Positions 1 to 8,714 of a DNA stretch of 64,000 bases are shown in pieces. The stretch is from Myxococcales bacterium (GTDB lineage: Bacteria > Lernaellota > Lernaellaia > Lernaellales > Lernaellaceae). The translations under genes and the position numbers were made by a program. Within the stretch, counting starts at the first letter, position 1, and each line of letters begins with the position of its first letter. Below the pieces are notes generated by a model that made no database searches, was not told the DNA's origin, and saw only the letters and a program-made list of their open reading frames with translations. Location: assembly GCA_012517325.1 (NCBI GenBank), contig JAAYVF010000008.1, positions 1-64,000 of the forward strand, in the 5' to 3' direction.

Positions 1-1141
1 CGGCCAGCGCGAGCGCCAGGCAGAAAAACGCCGACGGCAAATACAAAAAGCGCTCGGCCATGACAAAACCCATGTCGGCCGGGGCGCTGATGCGCACCAG
101 GTTGGCCAGCGGCGCGAACGAGACGAGAAACGCCGCGACGGCGAACGACAGCCGCGCGTCCCGCCGGCGCGTGGCCCAGAATAAAAGCAGCAGGAAAGTC
201 AGGTCGATCAGGCCCATCACCCCCGTCGGGCGGAACGGGTGATCGACGTACGGATGCGTCCAGTAGGACGAGAGTTCGCCGGGATAGAACAGCTTGCCGA
301 GATAAAGCGCGAACGCCCCCGGAAACGTCGCCAGCGCCCGCCAGAGCGAATGATCGGGCGACGGCGATTCGGTCGTCACTCCGGCGACGGCAAAGCGTAG
401 CACCAGGTAGACGGCCGCCGCGCCGACGAACGCGACGACCGCCGCGACCGGCCAGGTTTTCTTTTGCCCCGGCTCGGGCATGAGCCAGGCCAGCAGCGCC
501 GCGACGGGCAGCACCACCACGCCCATTTCCTTTGCCAGCAGCGAAAGGAAGAACAACGACACCGCCAGGGCGAGCCAGCGCCAATGGCGCACGGGAGCCG
601 GCGGCGCGACGTTCTTTTTTCCCTTCGGGACGGGCGGCGCCTCAACCGGTTGCAGATAGCGATGCCAGGCGAGCAGCGAGCCGAGCGCGAAGGCGGTGCA
701 CAGCACGTCGGTGCGCCCGGCGATCCAGGCCACCGATTCGGCGTGAATCGGGTGCAGCGCGAACACCGCGGCGGCCAGCGGCGCGGCGACCGGCGAGTCG
801 GGCGCGAGGCGGCGCGCCAGAGTGAACAGCAGCGCGACCGACAGCAGATGCCACAGCAGGTTGGTCAGGCGGTAACCCAGCGGGCGGTCGCGCCACAACG
901 ACCAGTCCAGCAGGTAGCTGAAGGTGATCAGCGGCCGGTAGTAGCCATACTTGAAATCGTCCTGCCCGGGCGCGAAGAAATCGCGCGCGAACAGCTTGGG
1001 GAGATTGGCGAACGACCGCAGTTGCTCGTCGTCCAGCACCAGCGCGCGGTCGTCCCAGACGAATTCGCCGCGCAGGCTGGGCGCATAGACGGCGGCGGCC
1101 AGCGCCAGGATTCCCGCGAGCCAAAACCAGGATTTCTTCAA
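1..1141 (-). CDS. TMTC/DUF1736-type membrane glycosyltransferase (partial, C-terminus outside window)
   Basis: About 380 codons are visible and the gene runs off the left edge. A TTG start at 1141 follows GGAGG by 5 nt. The N-terminus is a membrane anchor followed by FVWDD, then YYRPL, HPIHAESVAWIAGRTD and, near the edge, MAERFLYLPS. These are hallmark blocks of the TMTC/DUF1736 polytopic protein family, whose eukaryotic members are O-mannosyltransferases using a lipid-linked donor and which often carry C-terminal TPRs; that part would lie outside the window. The DD after the first membrane segment is the probable catalytic acidic pair. It lies 70 bp downstream of two B12 radical-SAM genes on the same strand and is probably co-transcribed with them. 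Acceptor and donor are unknown. Confidence 0.75.
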   Translation of the reverse strand, partial: MKKSWFWLAGILALAAAVYAPSLRGEFVWDDRALVLDDEQLRSFANLPKLFARDFFAPGQDDFKYGYYRPLITFSYLLDWSLWRDRPLGYRLTNLLWHLLSVALLFTLARRLAPDSPVAAPLAAAVFALHPIHAESVAWIAGRTDVLCTAFALGSLLAWHRYLQPVEAPPVPKGKKNVAPPAPVRHWRWLALAVSLFFLSLLAKEMGVVVLPVAALLAWLMPEPGQKKTWPVAAVVAFVGAAAVYLVLRFAVAGVTTESPSPDHSLWRALATFPGAFALYLGKLFYPGELSSYWTHPYVDHPFRPTGVMGLIDLTFLLLLFWATRRRDARLSFAVAAFLVSFAPLANLVRISAPADMGFVMAERFLYLPSAFFCLALALA

Positions 1142-1211
1142 CCTTTCCTCCGGATGGGGCTCACGGTAACCGAGGGAGTCGCGGCTGGCAAGAGAGCCGG
1201 GCGGCCGGCGC

Positions 1212-2759
1212 TCAGCGGTCGTACCAATCAGGGCGGATCATGCCGACGTATTCGGAGAGCAGCGCCTTGCGGCGGACCGAGCGCGAGGGCAGCACGCGGT
1301 CGAGCACGTAGTCGAAGGCGACGTTCAGGCTGACCTTCAGCCACCACAGGTACATGCGGCGGCGATACTGGTGGCGTGAAAAGACGCCGCGCAGCACGCG
1401 CCAGGGCGCCATGAAGCGCTTGTTCATTTCCCAGATTTTGTATTCCAGTTCCTCGCGGGTCATTTTTTCGGTGCCCATCACCGGCGTCATCCAGTCGTAG
1501 CGCGAGAAATCCTTCACCTCGAGCCAGCCCTTCTCGTTCGCCTCGTCCCACAGGGGCGTGCCGGGCACGGGGGTAATCGGGTGAAAAGCCGGATAGTCGG
1601 GGTCGAGGGTTTTGACGTACTTCAGCAGGCGGTCGAGGCTGGCCGGCGTGTCCTGCCGCAGCCCGACGATGAACGTGGTCTGCAAAAAAAGCTGCGGAAA
1701 TCTTTTTCGGACCAGGGGGATCAACCGGTTGTTCCGCTCGACGTCCATGTGGTGCTTTTCGAGGTTGTCCAGCTCGGCATCGTCGGCGCGCTCCAGGCCG
1801 ATGCAGACGTGCGACAAACCGGCGGCCAGCAATTTCTCGAACAGGCCGGACTCGACGTCGCGGTGCAGCAGATCGGCGCGGATGAAGGCGTGCCAGTTGA
1901 CCTTGATTTTCCGGCGCAGCACCTCGTCGGCGAATTGGTCGCACCAGCGCGGATCGACGTTCCAGGTGTCGTCGACGAACACCAGGCAATGTTTGTCGTA
2001 CTGCCGCACCAGGTGTTCCATTTCTTCGATCACAGGCCCCACCGAACGGGTGCGATAGCGGGGCCGCAGCGTTTCGTCGGGCATCGCGCCCTCGCGCCGG
2101 GCCATTTGCAGCCAGCAGGCGCAGTAGCGGCAGCCGTCGATGCAGCCGCGGCTGTGGTGGATGGTCACGCCGCCGGGCGAAAAGAGGTAGCGCGCGGTGC
2201 CGTACTTGTTCATCGGCAGCAGGTCGTAGGCCGGGAACGGCAGGGTGTCGAGATTTTCGATCAGCGCGCGGTGCGCCGTGTAATGGACGCCGCCGGCGCC
2301 GTCGGGCAGCGCCAAACCGGCCACCCGGCGCAAATCGCCGCCGCCCTCCACGGCAACCAGCAGTTCGGTCAGGGTGATTTCGCCCTCGCCGCGCACGATG
2401 GCGTCGATCGGGTATTTGGCGAAGGCGTCGGCGCAGGCGTGGGAAAAATGCACGCCGCCGGCCACGGTGAAGATGCGCGGATCGACCGCCTTGGCCACCT
2501 GGAAAACGCGGCCGCTTTCGTGCGCGTAAAGCGTTTCGCTGTCGCCGGCCAGCACAACCTGCGGTCGCCGGTCGCGGATGGTTTGCTCCAGGGTGCGCCA
2601 GCCCATTTGCACCGGCATGCAGTCGAGCAGCGTCACCTCGTGCCCGGCGGCGCGCGCCGCGGCGCCCAGGTAGACGATGGCCTGCGGCAGCAGGTAGTTG
2701 TCCTGTTCGTTCATGTAGGGCCACAGGTATTTGGGCGGGCGGACGAACAGGACGCGCAT
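1212..2759 (-). CDS. B12-binding domain radical SAM protein (515 aa)
   Basis: The N-terminal 130 residues look like a cobalamin-binding Rossmann fold (MRVLFVRPPKYLWPY start, LGAAARAAGHEVTLLDC). The radical-SAM domain follows, with the cluster motif CxxxCxxC visible as RGCIDGCRYCAC around residue 205. This layout is that of class B radical-SAM methylases and related enzymes (BchE/HpnP/P-methylase type), which act on unactivated carbons in anaerobic or microaerobic metabolism. The ATG at 2759 lies one base after the stop of the preceding radical-SAM gene, so the two are translationally coupled. The C-terminal 100 residues are basic and contain many aromatics. The substrate cannot be read from sequence; the glycan or lipid locus context suggests a membrane-associated substrate. 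Confidence 0.85.
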   Translation of the reverse strand: MRVLFVRPPKYLWPYMNEQDNYLLPQAIVYLGAAARAAGHEVTLLDCMPVQMGWRTLEQTIRDRRPQVVLAGDSETLYAHESGRVFQVAKAVDPRIFTVAGGVHFSHACADAFAKYPIDAIVRGEGEITLTELLVAVEGGGDLRRVAGLALPDGAGGVHYTAHRALIENLDTLPFPAYDLLPMNKYGTARYLFSPGGVTIHHSRGCIDGCRYCACWLQMARREGAMPDETLRPRYRTRSVGPVIEEMEHLVRQYDKHCLVFVDDTWNVDPRWCDQFADEVLRRKIKVNWHAFIRADLLHRDVESGLFEKLLAAGLSHVCIGLERADDAELDNLEKHHMDVERNNRLIPLVRKRFPQLFLQTTFIVGLRQDTPASLDRLLKYVKTLDPDYPAFHPITPVPGTPLWDEANEKGWLEVKDFSRYDWMTPVMGTEKMTREELEYKIWEMNKRFMAPWRVLRGVFSRHQYRRRMYLWWLKVSLNVAFDYVLDRVLPSRSVRRKALLSEYVGMIRPDWYDR

Positions 2760-2760
2760 G

Positions 2761-4194
2761 TTACAGTCTTCCCTGGAAAAACTGGCGCAGCAGAATCACC
2801 GCGCCGTCAAAGAGGCGCCGTAGGCCGATGGTGCGCAGCACGAACAGGTGACGGAAGATCATCTTCGGCCGCATATAGAACCGCCAGGTGGCCTTGCGGT
2901 GCAGGCGTTGCAGTTCCTCGCCGGTCAGCCCCTCGGGAATATAAGGCAGAGTGTCCGGATCCGGGTTGAAGGTGGTGAATTTGTCCCAATCGCCGGGCTT
3001 GATCCGGCCGCTGTTCACCAGATCCTCGTAGTACTGCGAGCCGGGCAACGGAATGGTCACGCCGAACTTGGCGAAATCGATGTCGAGCGAGCAGGCGAAA
3101 TCGATCGTCCGCCGGGTCATCGCCGCCGTCTCGCCGGGCAGCGCCAGCATGAAGAACGCCGCGATTTCCAGGCCCGCCGCGCGCGCCACCGTCACCGCCC
3201 GGCGCACGTGCTCGATCTTGAAATTCTTCCCCACGTTGGCCAACAGCTCGTCGACGCCGCTTTCGACGCCGAACAGGATCCGGCGGCAGCGCGCCGCCTT
3301 CATCTCGCGGCACATTTCCTCGTCGATCACGTCGACGCGCGTTTCGCTGGTCCACCACCAGTTGTCCGGAAGCCGGCGGGCGCGGATCGCCCGGCAGGTT
3401 TCGATGCCGTGCTTTTTGCTGAGCGGAAAGATCGGGTCGACGAATCCCACGTGGCGGATGCCGAAATCGCGCACCAGCCACTCGACCTCGGCCGCGATGT
3501 TCTCGGGCGTCCGCACGCGCACATGGCTGCCCATGTAGCCCAGGGCGCAGAACTTGCACCGGAACGGACAGCCGCGCGTGCCCATGATCGACAGGCACGG
3601 CTTGGCGACGGTCACGAAGGGCAGGAACGTGTATTTCTTCCAGGGAAACAGATCCCACGCCGGCCGGGGCAAATCGTCGAGATCCTGGATCTGCTCGCCG
3701 CGCCCGGTGGTGACCGTTTCGCCGTCGCGCCGGAACGAAACGTGGGGGACGGTCGCCAAGTCGGCGCCCTGCCCGAGCGCCGCGATCAGGGTCGGAAAGA
3801 CGCGCTCGCCCTCGCCGTGCACGACCACGTCGCAGGCGCCGTCGCGGAGCATTTCGTCGGCGAACAGCGAGGCGTGCAGGTTCCCCAACACCACGCGCGC
3901 TTCGGGCAAGGCGGCCTTGAAGCGGCGGCCCAGATCCTCGGTGGCGCGGGCCGAGGGAGTCAGCACGCCCAGGCCGATCACCTGGGGATCGAACGCACGC
4001 GCCGCCGCCACCAATTGCTCGGGCGGCAGGTTGTCGGCGAAGTTGTCGATGACCCGCACTTCGTGCCCCGCCGCGCGGCTGGTGGCCGCCAGGTAAGCGA
4101 GGCCGACGCAGGGCATCGGCTCCATGAGCGTGTGGTATTCGCCGAAGCCGGCGGCGACGTCCATGGACGGATTGATCAGCAAGACGCGAGCCAA
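2761..4194 (-). CDS. B12-binding domain radical SAM protein (477 aa)
   Basis: Starts ARVLLINPS, a classic start for a B12-binding domain, and carries the radical-SAM motif GCPFRCKFC (CxxxCxxC) near residue 190, followed by a TIM-barrel-like region (FGVESGVDELL, ALPGETAAMTRRTIDFA). I chose TTG at 4194 because AAAGG lies 7 nt upstream; GTG at 4200 and a GTG-or-later start further out at 4251 are open in frame, but those extra residues are not family-like. It is the first gene of a pair with the downstream radical-SAM gene. The two share architecture but not close sequence, so they may perform successive steps. Function unknown; a methyl transfer or ring rearrangement on a lipid or cofactor is typical for the family. 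Confidence 0.8.
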   Translation of the reverse strand: MARVLLINPSMDVAAGFGEYHTLMEPMPCVGLAYLAATSRAAGHEVRVIDNFADNLPPEQLVAAARAFDPQVIGLGVLTPSARATEDLGRRFKAALPEARVVLGNLHASLFADEMLRDGACDVVVHGEGERVFPTLIAALGQGADLATVPHVSFRRDGETVTTGRGEQIQDLDDLPRPAWDLFPWKKYTFLPFVTVAKPCLSIMGTRGCPFRCKFCALGYMGSHVRVRTPENIAAEVEWLVRDFGIRHVGFVDPIFPLSKKHGIETCRAIRARRLPDNWWWTSETRVDVIDEEMCREMKAARCRRILFGVESGVDELLANVGKNFKIEHVRRAVTVARAAGLEIAAFFMLALPGETAAMTRRTIDFACSLDIDFAKFGVTIPLPGSQYYEDLVNSGRIKPGDWDKFTTFNPDPDTLPYIPEGLTGEELQRLHRKATWRFYMRPKMIFRHLFVLRTIGLRRLFDGAVILLRQFFQGRL

Positions 4195-4280
4195 ATTCAC
4201 ACCTTTCGGTTGCCGGAAGGGTCCGGTCGGAGTGACGCAGTATAAAACCAAGGCCGCGGGAAGCGCAAACCGCGAATCGA

Positions 4281-4440
4281 TTTAACAGGCTGTTGAAAAA
4301 GGCCGTCCTGGTCTTTTTCAACCGCGCTCAACAAAAAGCGTGGTTTTTCTTTCGCTTCATTTTCGGCAACTTCGGAAGTTGCCGAAAATGGCGATCCATC
4401 CCTGGATCGCACGCCAGGTGCTTTTCAACACCCGGCTAAA
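4281..4440. repeat. MITE-like palindromic element with imperfect 20-bp terminal inverted repeats
   Basis: The left end (4281-4300, TTTAACAGGCTGTTGAAAAA) and the reverse complement of the right end (4421-4440) agree at 16 of 20 positions. Inside lie three further inverted repeats: 4292-4301 with 4313-4322 (10 bp), a 15+1+15 palindrome at 4359-4389, and 4391-4398 with 4403-4410 (8 bp, TCCC loop). No coding frame is convincing. The right end overlaps the stop codon of the aminotransferase gene, so the element may supply that TAG. It could alternatively be a bidirectional terminator, but the nested TIR layout is more like a non-autonomous mobile element. Confidence 0.55.
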
Positions 4441-5536
4441 CGGCCAGTGTTTGCCGCAGCGCCAGGGCGATTTCCTCTTGTTGGGCGGCGGTCAATTCGG
4501 GATAGATCGGCAGCGACAGTTCCATCGCCGCGATGTGCTCGGCGATCGGAAACCGGCCGGCCGGGTAACCCAGTTCAGCATAGGCCGGGATCAGGTGGAC
4601 CGGCAGCGGATAATGCACGCCGCACTCGATGCCCCGTTCCCGCAATGCTTGGCGGACCCGTTCGCGGCGATCGACGAGCAGCGCGAACACGTGGTAGACG
4701 TGCTCGCCCGCCCGGCGCTCCGCCGGCAGGGTCAGGGTCAGGCCGTCCAGCAGGGAACGGTAACGATCGGCGAGCGTCCGCCGGGCCTCGTTCCAGGCCG
4801 CCAAATGGCGCAGCTTGACCCGCAGGATCGCCCCCTGCAGCGCGTCCAGCCGATAATTGAAGCCCTTGAGCACGTGCTGGTTTTTTCCCGCCTCGCCCCA
4901 GTTCCGCAACAACCGCAGCAGGCGCGCCAGGTCCGGATCGCTGGTCAGGACGATGCCGCCCTCGCCGCACGCCCCCAGGTTTTTCGCCGGATAGAAGCTG
5001 AAGCAGCCCAGGTGGCCGATGCCGCCCACCGGCCGCCCGCGATAAACGGCGCCGTGCGCCTGCGCCGCGTCCTCGATCAGCCGCAAACCGTGCCGTTCGG
5101 CGACGGCCAACAAGGGATCGAGATCGGCCGGCTGACCGTACAAGTGCACCGGCAACAACGCCTTGGTGCGCGGCGTCACGGCCGCCGCGACAGCCTCCGG
5201 GTTGAGCGTGTAGGTGCGCGGGTCGACGTCGACGAGCACCGGCCGCGCCCCGGTATACAGGATCGCCGCGATCGTGGCGACGAAGGTCAGCGGGGTGGTG
5301 ATGACCTCGTCGCCCGGGCCGACGCCGGCGGCCAGGAGCGCCAGGTGCAAGGCGGCGGTGCCGCTGCTGACGGCCACGCCTTCCGTCGCGCCGTGCTCGG
5401 CGGCGAATTCGTTTTCGAAGGCTTCCACCTCGGGTCCGAGCGCGTACCGCCCGCTGGCCAGCACGCGATGGACCGCTGCCTCCAGTTCGGCGCCGATCTC
5501 GCGGTACTGCGCCGACAAATCGACAAACGGAATCAT
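4436..5536 (-). CDS. DegT/DnrJ/EryC1/StrS-family PLP aminotransferase (366 aa)
   Basis: Sugar aminotransferase or dehydratase of the AHBA-synthase-like fold, acting on keto-sugar nucleotides. The start at 5536 gives the family-typical MIPFVDLSAQY and has AAGGA 7 nt upstream. The PLP lysine is in FYPAKNLGACGEGG, and the phosphate-binding VSSGTAALHLAL and the EDAAQAHGA block (Asp for the pyridine nitrogen) are intact. The start overlaps the stop of the GT2 gene by ATGA. Family members make amino sugars such as 4-amino-4-deoxyarabinose, bacillosamine-type or Qui3N precursors; the product cannot be chosen from sequence. The gene ends inside the right end of the palindromic element at 4281-4440. 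Confidence 0.88.
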   Translation of the reverse strand: MIPFVDLSAQYREIGAELEAAVHRVLASGRYALGPEVEAFENEFAAEHGATEGVAVSSGTAALHLALLAAGVGPGDEVITTPLTFVATIAAILYTGARPVLVDVDPRTYTLNPEAVAAAVTPRTKALLPVHLYGQPADLDPLLAVAERHGLRLIEDAAQAHGAVYRGRPVGGIGHLGCFSFYPAKNLGACGEGGIVLTSDPDLARLLRLLRNWGEAGKNQHVLKGFNYRLDALQGAILRVKLRHLAAWNEARRTLADRYRSLLDGLTLTLPAERRAGEHVYHVFALLVDRRERVRQALRERGIECGVHYPLPVHLIPAYAELGYPAGRFPIAEHIAAMELSLPIYPELTAAQQEEIALALRQTLAV

Positions 5537-6255
5537 CCGGGTTTCCTTTTCGTCCGGGTATGCCAATAAACCGCCGCCAGCTCCCAGGCGGTGCGCGGCG
5601 CCGTCCGCCACAACCGTGCGGCCTTGGACCGCCCGAAGCGACGGGGCGTTTTTTGCACCGCCACCTCGGCCACGCCGACGCCGCGGCGATGCGCTTCCAC
5701 GACCAGTTCCGTCATGGCCACCGGCGTGGCGGCCGTCGACCGCACGCTCGTCGCCAATTCACGCTTCACCAGCAAACAAGCGCCGAAATCGCCGTACGGC
5801 AGCGAAAACAGCCGCCGCACGAGCCGATGATAGAGCCGCGAAAAGAACCTCCGGTCGATCGCCTCGCCCGCGGCCACGCCGAGGATCAGCGAATTCGTCG
5901 TGCAGCCCGGCAGCAGATCAAACAACACCGCCGGCGCAATCTGCCCGTCGGCCGGCAGCAGAAAAACCCAATCGCCCCGCGCTTCGCGATAACAGGTTCG
6001 CTGCACCGCGGCGAAACCCCGGTTGCGCGGATGGGTGACGAAGCGAACGCCGGGCCGCGCCGCCAGTTCGCGCACCAGTTCGGCCGTGGGCGCCGCGCTG
6101 CCGTCGTCCACGATCAAAACCTCGCGAAAACCGGTCGTCGCCCGTTCCAGCACCGCCAGCGAATCGCGCACCAGTTCGGCGATCGTTTCGGGTTCGTTGT
6201 ACACCGGCAAGGCGATGGTCAGGCTCAAGCGCGTCGGTATGTCGATCGACGACAA
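5533..6255 (-). CDS. Family 2 glycosyltransferase (240 aa)
   Basis: A DPM1/WcaA-like GT-A fold is evident: LTIALPVYNEPETIAELV at the N-terminus, EVLIVDDGSAAPT, and WVFLLPADGQI in the place of the DXD metal site. It has no C-terminal membrane helices, so it is probably a soluble or peripheral enzyme that moves a sugar from a nucleotide donor to a lipid carrier or glycan. The TTG start at 6255 is supported by GGAG 8 nt upstream. It sits between two DegT aminotransferase genes and overlaps the downstream one by 4 bp, indicating one operon. Confidence 0.82.
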   Translation of the reverse strand: MSSIDIPTRLSLTIALPVYNEPETIAELVRDSLAVLERATTGFREVLIVDDGSAAPTAELVRELAARPGVRFVTHPRNRGFAAVQRTCYREARGDWVFLLPADGQIAPAVLFDLLPGCTTNSLILGVAAGEAIDRRFFSRLYHRLVRRLFSLPYGDFGACLLVKRELATSVRSTAATPVAMTELVVEAHRRGVGVAEVAVQKTPRRFGRSKAARLWRTAPRTAWELAAVYWHTRTKRKPG

Positions 6256-6326
6256 CGTCGGGCTCCGTCCAGTTGGAAATCGACTTCATTCTAGCCAAGC
6301 CGGCCGGCGATGAGAAGGGTCGGCGA

Positions 6327-7511
6327 TCAGTCGGCGCGGCCGCGCGCGATCGCCCGCAAAGCCGCCAGAACGGCGTCCTGCTCGCGCCGGGTCATTTGCG
6401 GATACAACGGCAGCAGGATCATCCGGTCGCTGGCCGTTTCGCTCGCCGCGAGCGCGGATCGGGCGCCGGGCGCCGGCGGGCCGCTCGTCCAGGCGTCCGC
6501 CGGATAAGCCGGCTCGCGATGGGCGCACATCACCCCGCGCCGCGCCGCGATGCCGCGGTCGGCCAGACATTGCAGCGCGATCGTCTGCTCGATCCCGTCC
6601 GGCAGGTAGACGCCGTAGCTCTGCCAATTGGTTCGCGCCCAGACCGGTTCGCTCACCGGCCGGAAGCCCGGCAGCGCCGCCAAGGCTAGCCGGTAGCGTT
6701 CCGCCAGGCGGCGGCGACGTTCGAGAATGCCCGGCAGACGGCGCAATTGCACGCGGCCGACGGCCGCCTGCAGATCGGTCAGTCGGCCGTTGTGCCCCGG
6801 CAGCAGATACTGCTCGAACCGCACTTCCCGCGCCTCGTGGCGTTCGCGGTCACTGATGCTCATGCCGTGGTGGCGCAGCAGGCGCAGCCGGCGGTCCAGG
6901 TCGGCGCGGCGCGTGGTGATCAGGCCGCCCTCGCCCGTGGTGATCACCTTGCGCGGATGCAGCGAAAAGCAGGCGACGTCGCCGCGCGGCCGGCCGATCC
7001 GTTCCCATCGCCCGCCGATTCTGATTTCGCTGCCGAGAGCACAGGCGGCGTCCTCGATCACCGCCAGGTTTCGGCGGCGGGCGATTTTCAGCAGGCGCGC
7101 CAGGTCGCACGGCATCCCCAATTGGTGCACGCACAAGACGGCGCGGGTCCGCGGGGTGATCGCCGCCTCGACGCGGTCCGGGTCGATGTTCAGGGTCGCC
7201 GGGTCGATGTCGACGAAAACCGGGCGGGCGCCGCGCTGGCGGATCGCGTTGGCGGCGGCGATGAAGGAATGGCTGACGGTGAGCACCTCGTCGCCGGCGC
7301 CGATTTCCAGCGCCTCGAGCGCCAGGCCCAGCGCCGTGGTGCAATTGGTCACCGCGCAGGCGTGCGGCGCCCCGACGAACGCGGCGAACTCGCGCTCGAA
7401 CGCCGCCACCTCGGGCCCCTGGGTCAGCCAGCCGCTCGCCAGCACCCGCCGCAAGGCCTGCAGCTCCGCGCCGCCGAGCCACGGTCTGGCCAGGGGAATC
7501 CGTTCAGTCAT
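6327..7511 (-). CDS. DegT/DnrJ/EryC1/StrS-family PLP aminotransferase (394 aa)
   Basis: Second sugar aminotransferase of the operon. It shows WLTQGPEVAAFE, VTNCTTALGLALEAL, the EDAACALGSEI block and the PLP lysine in FSLHPRKVITTGEGG. The HPRK rather than FYPAK context places it in a different subgroup from the first DegT protein, so the two probably act on different keto-sugars or one is a dehydratase. The ATG at 7511 has GGAG 6 nt upstream and overlaps the upstream epimerase stop by 8 bp. The C-terminal third has a slightly unusual ArgAla-rich stretch near SGPPAPGARSALAASETASD but keeps the terminal DRMILLPLYPQMT block. Confidence 0.87.
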   Translation of the reverse strand: MTERIPLARPWLGGAELQALRRVLASGWLTQGPEVAAFEREFAAFVGAPHACAVTNCTTALGLALEALEIGAGDEVLTVSHSFIAAANAIRQRGARPVFVDIDPATLNIDPDRVEAAITPRTRAVLCVHQLGMPCDLARLLKIARRRNLAVIEDAACALGSEIRIGGRWERIGRPRGDVACFSLHPRKVITTGEGGLITTRRADLDRRLRLLRHHGMSISDRERHEAREVRFEQYLLPGHNGRLTDLQAAVGRVQLRRLPGILERRRRLAERYRLALAALPGFRPVSEPVWARTNWQSYGVYLPDGIEQTIALQCLADRGIAARRGVMCAHREPAYPADAWTSGPPAPGARSALAASETASDRMILLPLYPQMTRREQDAVLAALRAIARGRAD

Positions 7512-8535
7512 CGTGCGCTCCGTCGGGCGTCCGCCAATTGAAAGTGATCTCCTCGCGCAACAATTCCTCGGGCGAAACGGGCCGGGCGCGATACCAGGCC
7601 AGCAGCGCCCGCAATCCTTCCTCCAGCGAAACGGCCGGCGTGAAATTCAACACCCGCCGCGCCAATCCGGCGTCGGCCAGCAGGCGTCGCGTGTCGCCGG
7701 GACGCGCCGGCGCGAATTCGATCGCCGTTTCCGGTCGGCCGATCAGCGGGCCGATTTGCCCGGCCAATTCGCGGATGGAAATCTCCCGGCCGCTGCCCAG
7801 GTTCAGCGTCAGGCCGACCGCCGCCGGGACGAGGCCGGCGGCGGCGATGCCGCGGGCGGTGTCGTCGACGTATAGAAAATCGCGGGTCTGTTCGCCGTCG
7901 CCGAAAACGACCAGCGGCCGGCCGGCCAACCCGCGCAGCAAAAACTTGGGGATGACCTCGCCGCTGTCGCCCTCGTGGTGCGACCGCGGGCCGTAGGTGT
8001 TGAAGGGCCGCACGATGACCGCCGGCAGGTCGGCGGTCCGCGCCAAGGCCCGCACCAGCGCCTCCCCCGCCAATTTTCCGGCGGCATAGACCGTGTTGGG
8101 CCGGCAGGGGTGATCCTCGGTCATGGGCGTTTGCCCGGCGTCGCCGTAAACCTCGGACGACGAAACGTGCACGAGGCGCGGCGTCCGGTGCCGCCGCGCG
8201 GCTTCCAGCACCGCCAGCGTACCCTCGGCGTTGACCGAAAAATTTTCGCGCGGGGCATGTAGCGAATGCCGCACGCCGAGGCAAGCCAGATGATAGACGA
8301 CCGCCGCGCCGGGCAAACAATCGTCGAGCAGCCGGGAATCCCGCACGTCCCCTTCGACGAACCGCACGCGCCCCGGCGGCAATTCCGCGAGATTTTCACG
8401 GCGGCCGGTGGCCAGGTTGTCGAGCACCGTGATTTCATCAAACGAGGCGAGTAGTACGCGCGCCAGCGCCGAGCCGATAAAACCGGCGCCGCCGGTGATC
8501 AGCGCCCGTTGCCTCCGGTTCGGCTGCTGCGTCAT
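7504..8535 (-). CDS. NAD-dependent epimerase/dehydratase, extended SDR (343 aa)
   Basis: Nucleotide-sugar epimerase, dehydratase or decarboxylase. The NAD motif GGAGFIG is at residues 16-22, the catalytic Ser in VSSSEVYGD and the YxxxK pair in VYAAGKLAGE. The block RPFNTYGPR is typical of UDP-glucuronate decarboxylase and GDP/UDP-sugar epimerases. The ATG at 8535 has GAGGA 8 nt upstream; an open extension reaches further but adds non-family residues. It is the first gene of the minus-strand operon running down to 4436 and probably supplies the keto-sugar for the aminotransferases. Confidence 0.87.
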   Translation of the reverse strand: MTQQPNRRQRALITGGAGFIGSALARVLLASFDEITVLDNLATGRRENLAELPPGRVRFVEGDVRDSRLLDDCLPGAAVVYHLACLGVRHSLHAPRENFSVNAEGTLAVLEAARRHRTPRLVHVSSSEVYGDAGQTPMTEDHPCRPNTVYAAGKLAGEALVRALARTADLPAVIVRPFNTYGPRSHHEGDSGEVIPKFLLRGLAGRPLVVFGDGEQTRDFLYVDDTARGIAAAGLVPAAVGLTLNLGSGREISIRELAGQIGPLIGRPETAIEFAPARPGDTRRLLADAGLARRVLNFTPAVSLEEGLRALLAWYRARPVSPEELLREEITFNWRTPDGAHDD

Positions 8536-8714
8536 TTTTACGTTCCTCGCGACAGCGTTATCCTCGCCGGCCGACGGATGATCGACCCGGTCGATTAACT
8601 GTTTTCTATCATTCTCGCCGACGGCATGGAATACCGGGTTTATTAGTGATAAAAGGCACCAAGGCCGTGGTAACGAACGCCGCGGCGCCAACCGACAAGG
8701 CGGCGAAAATACTC

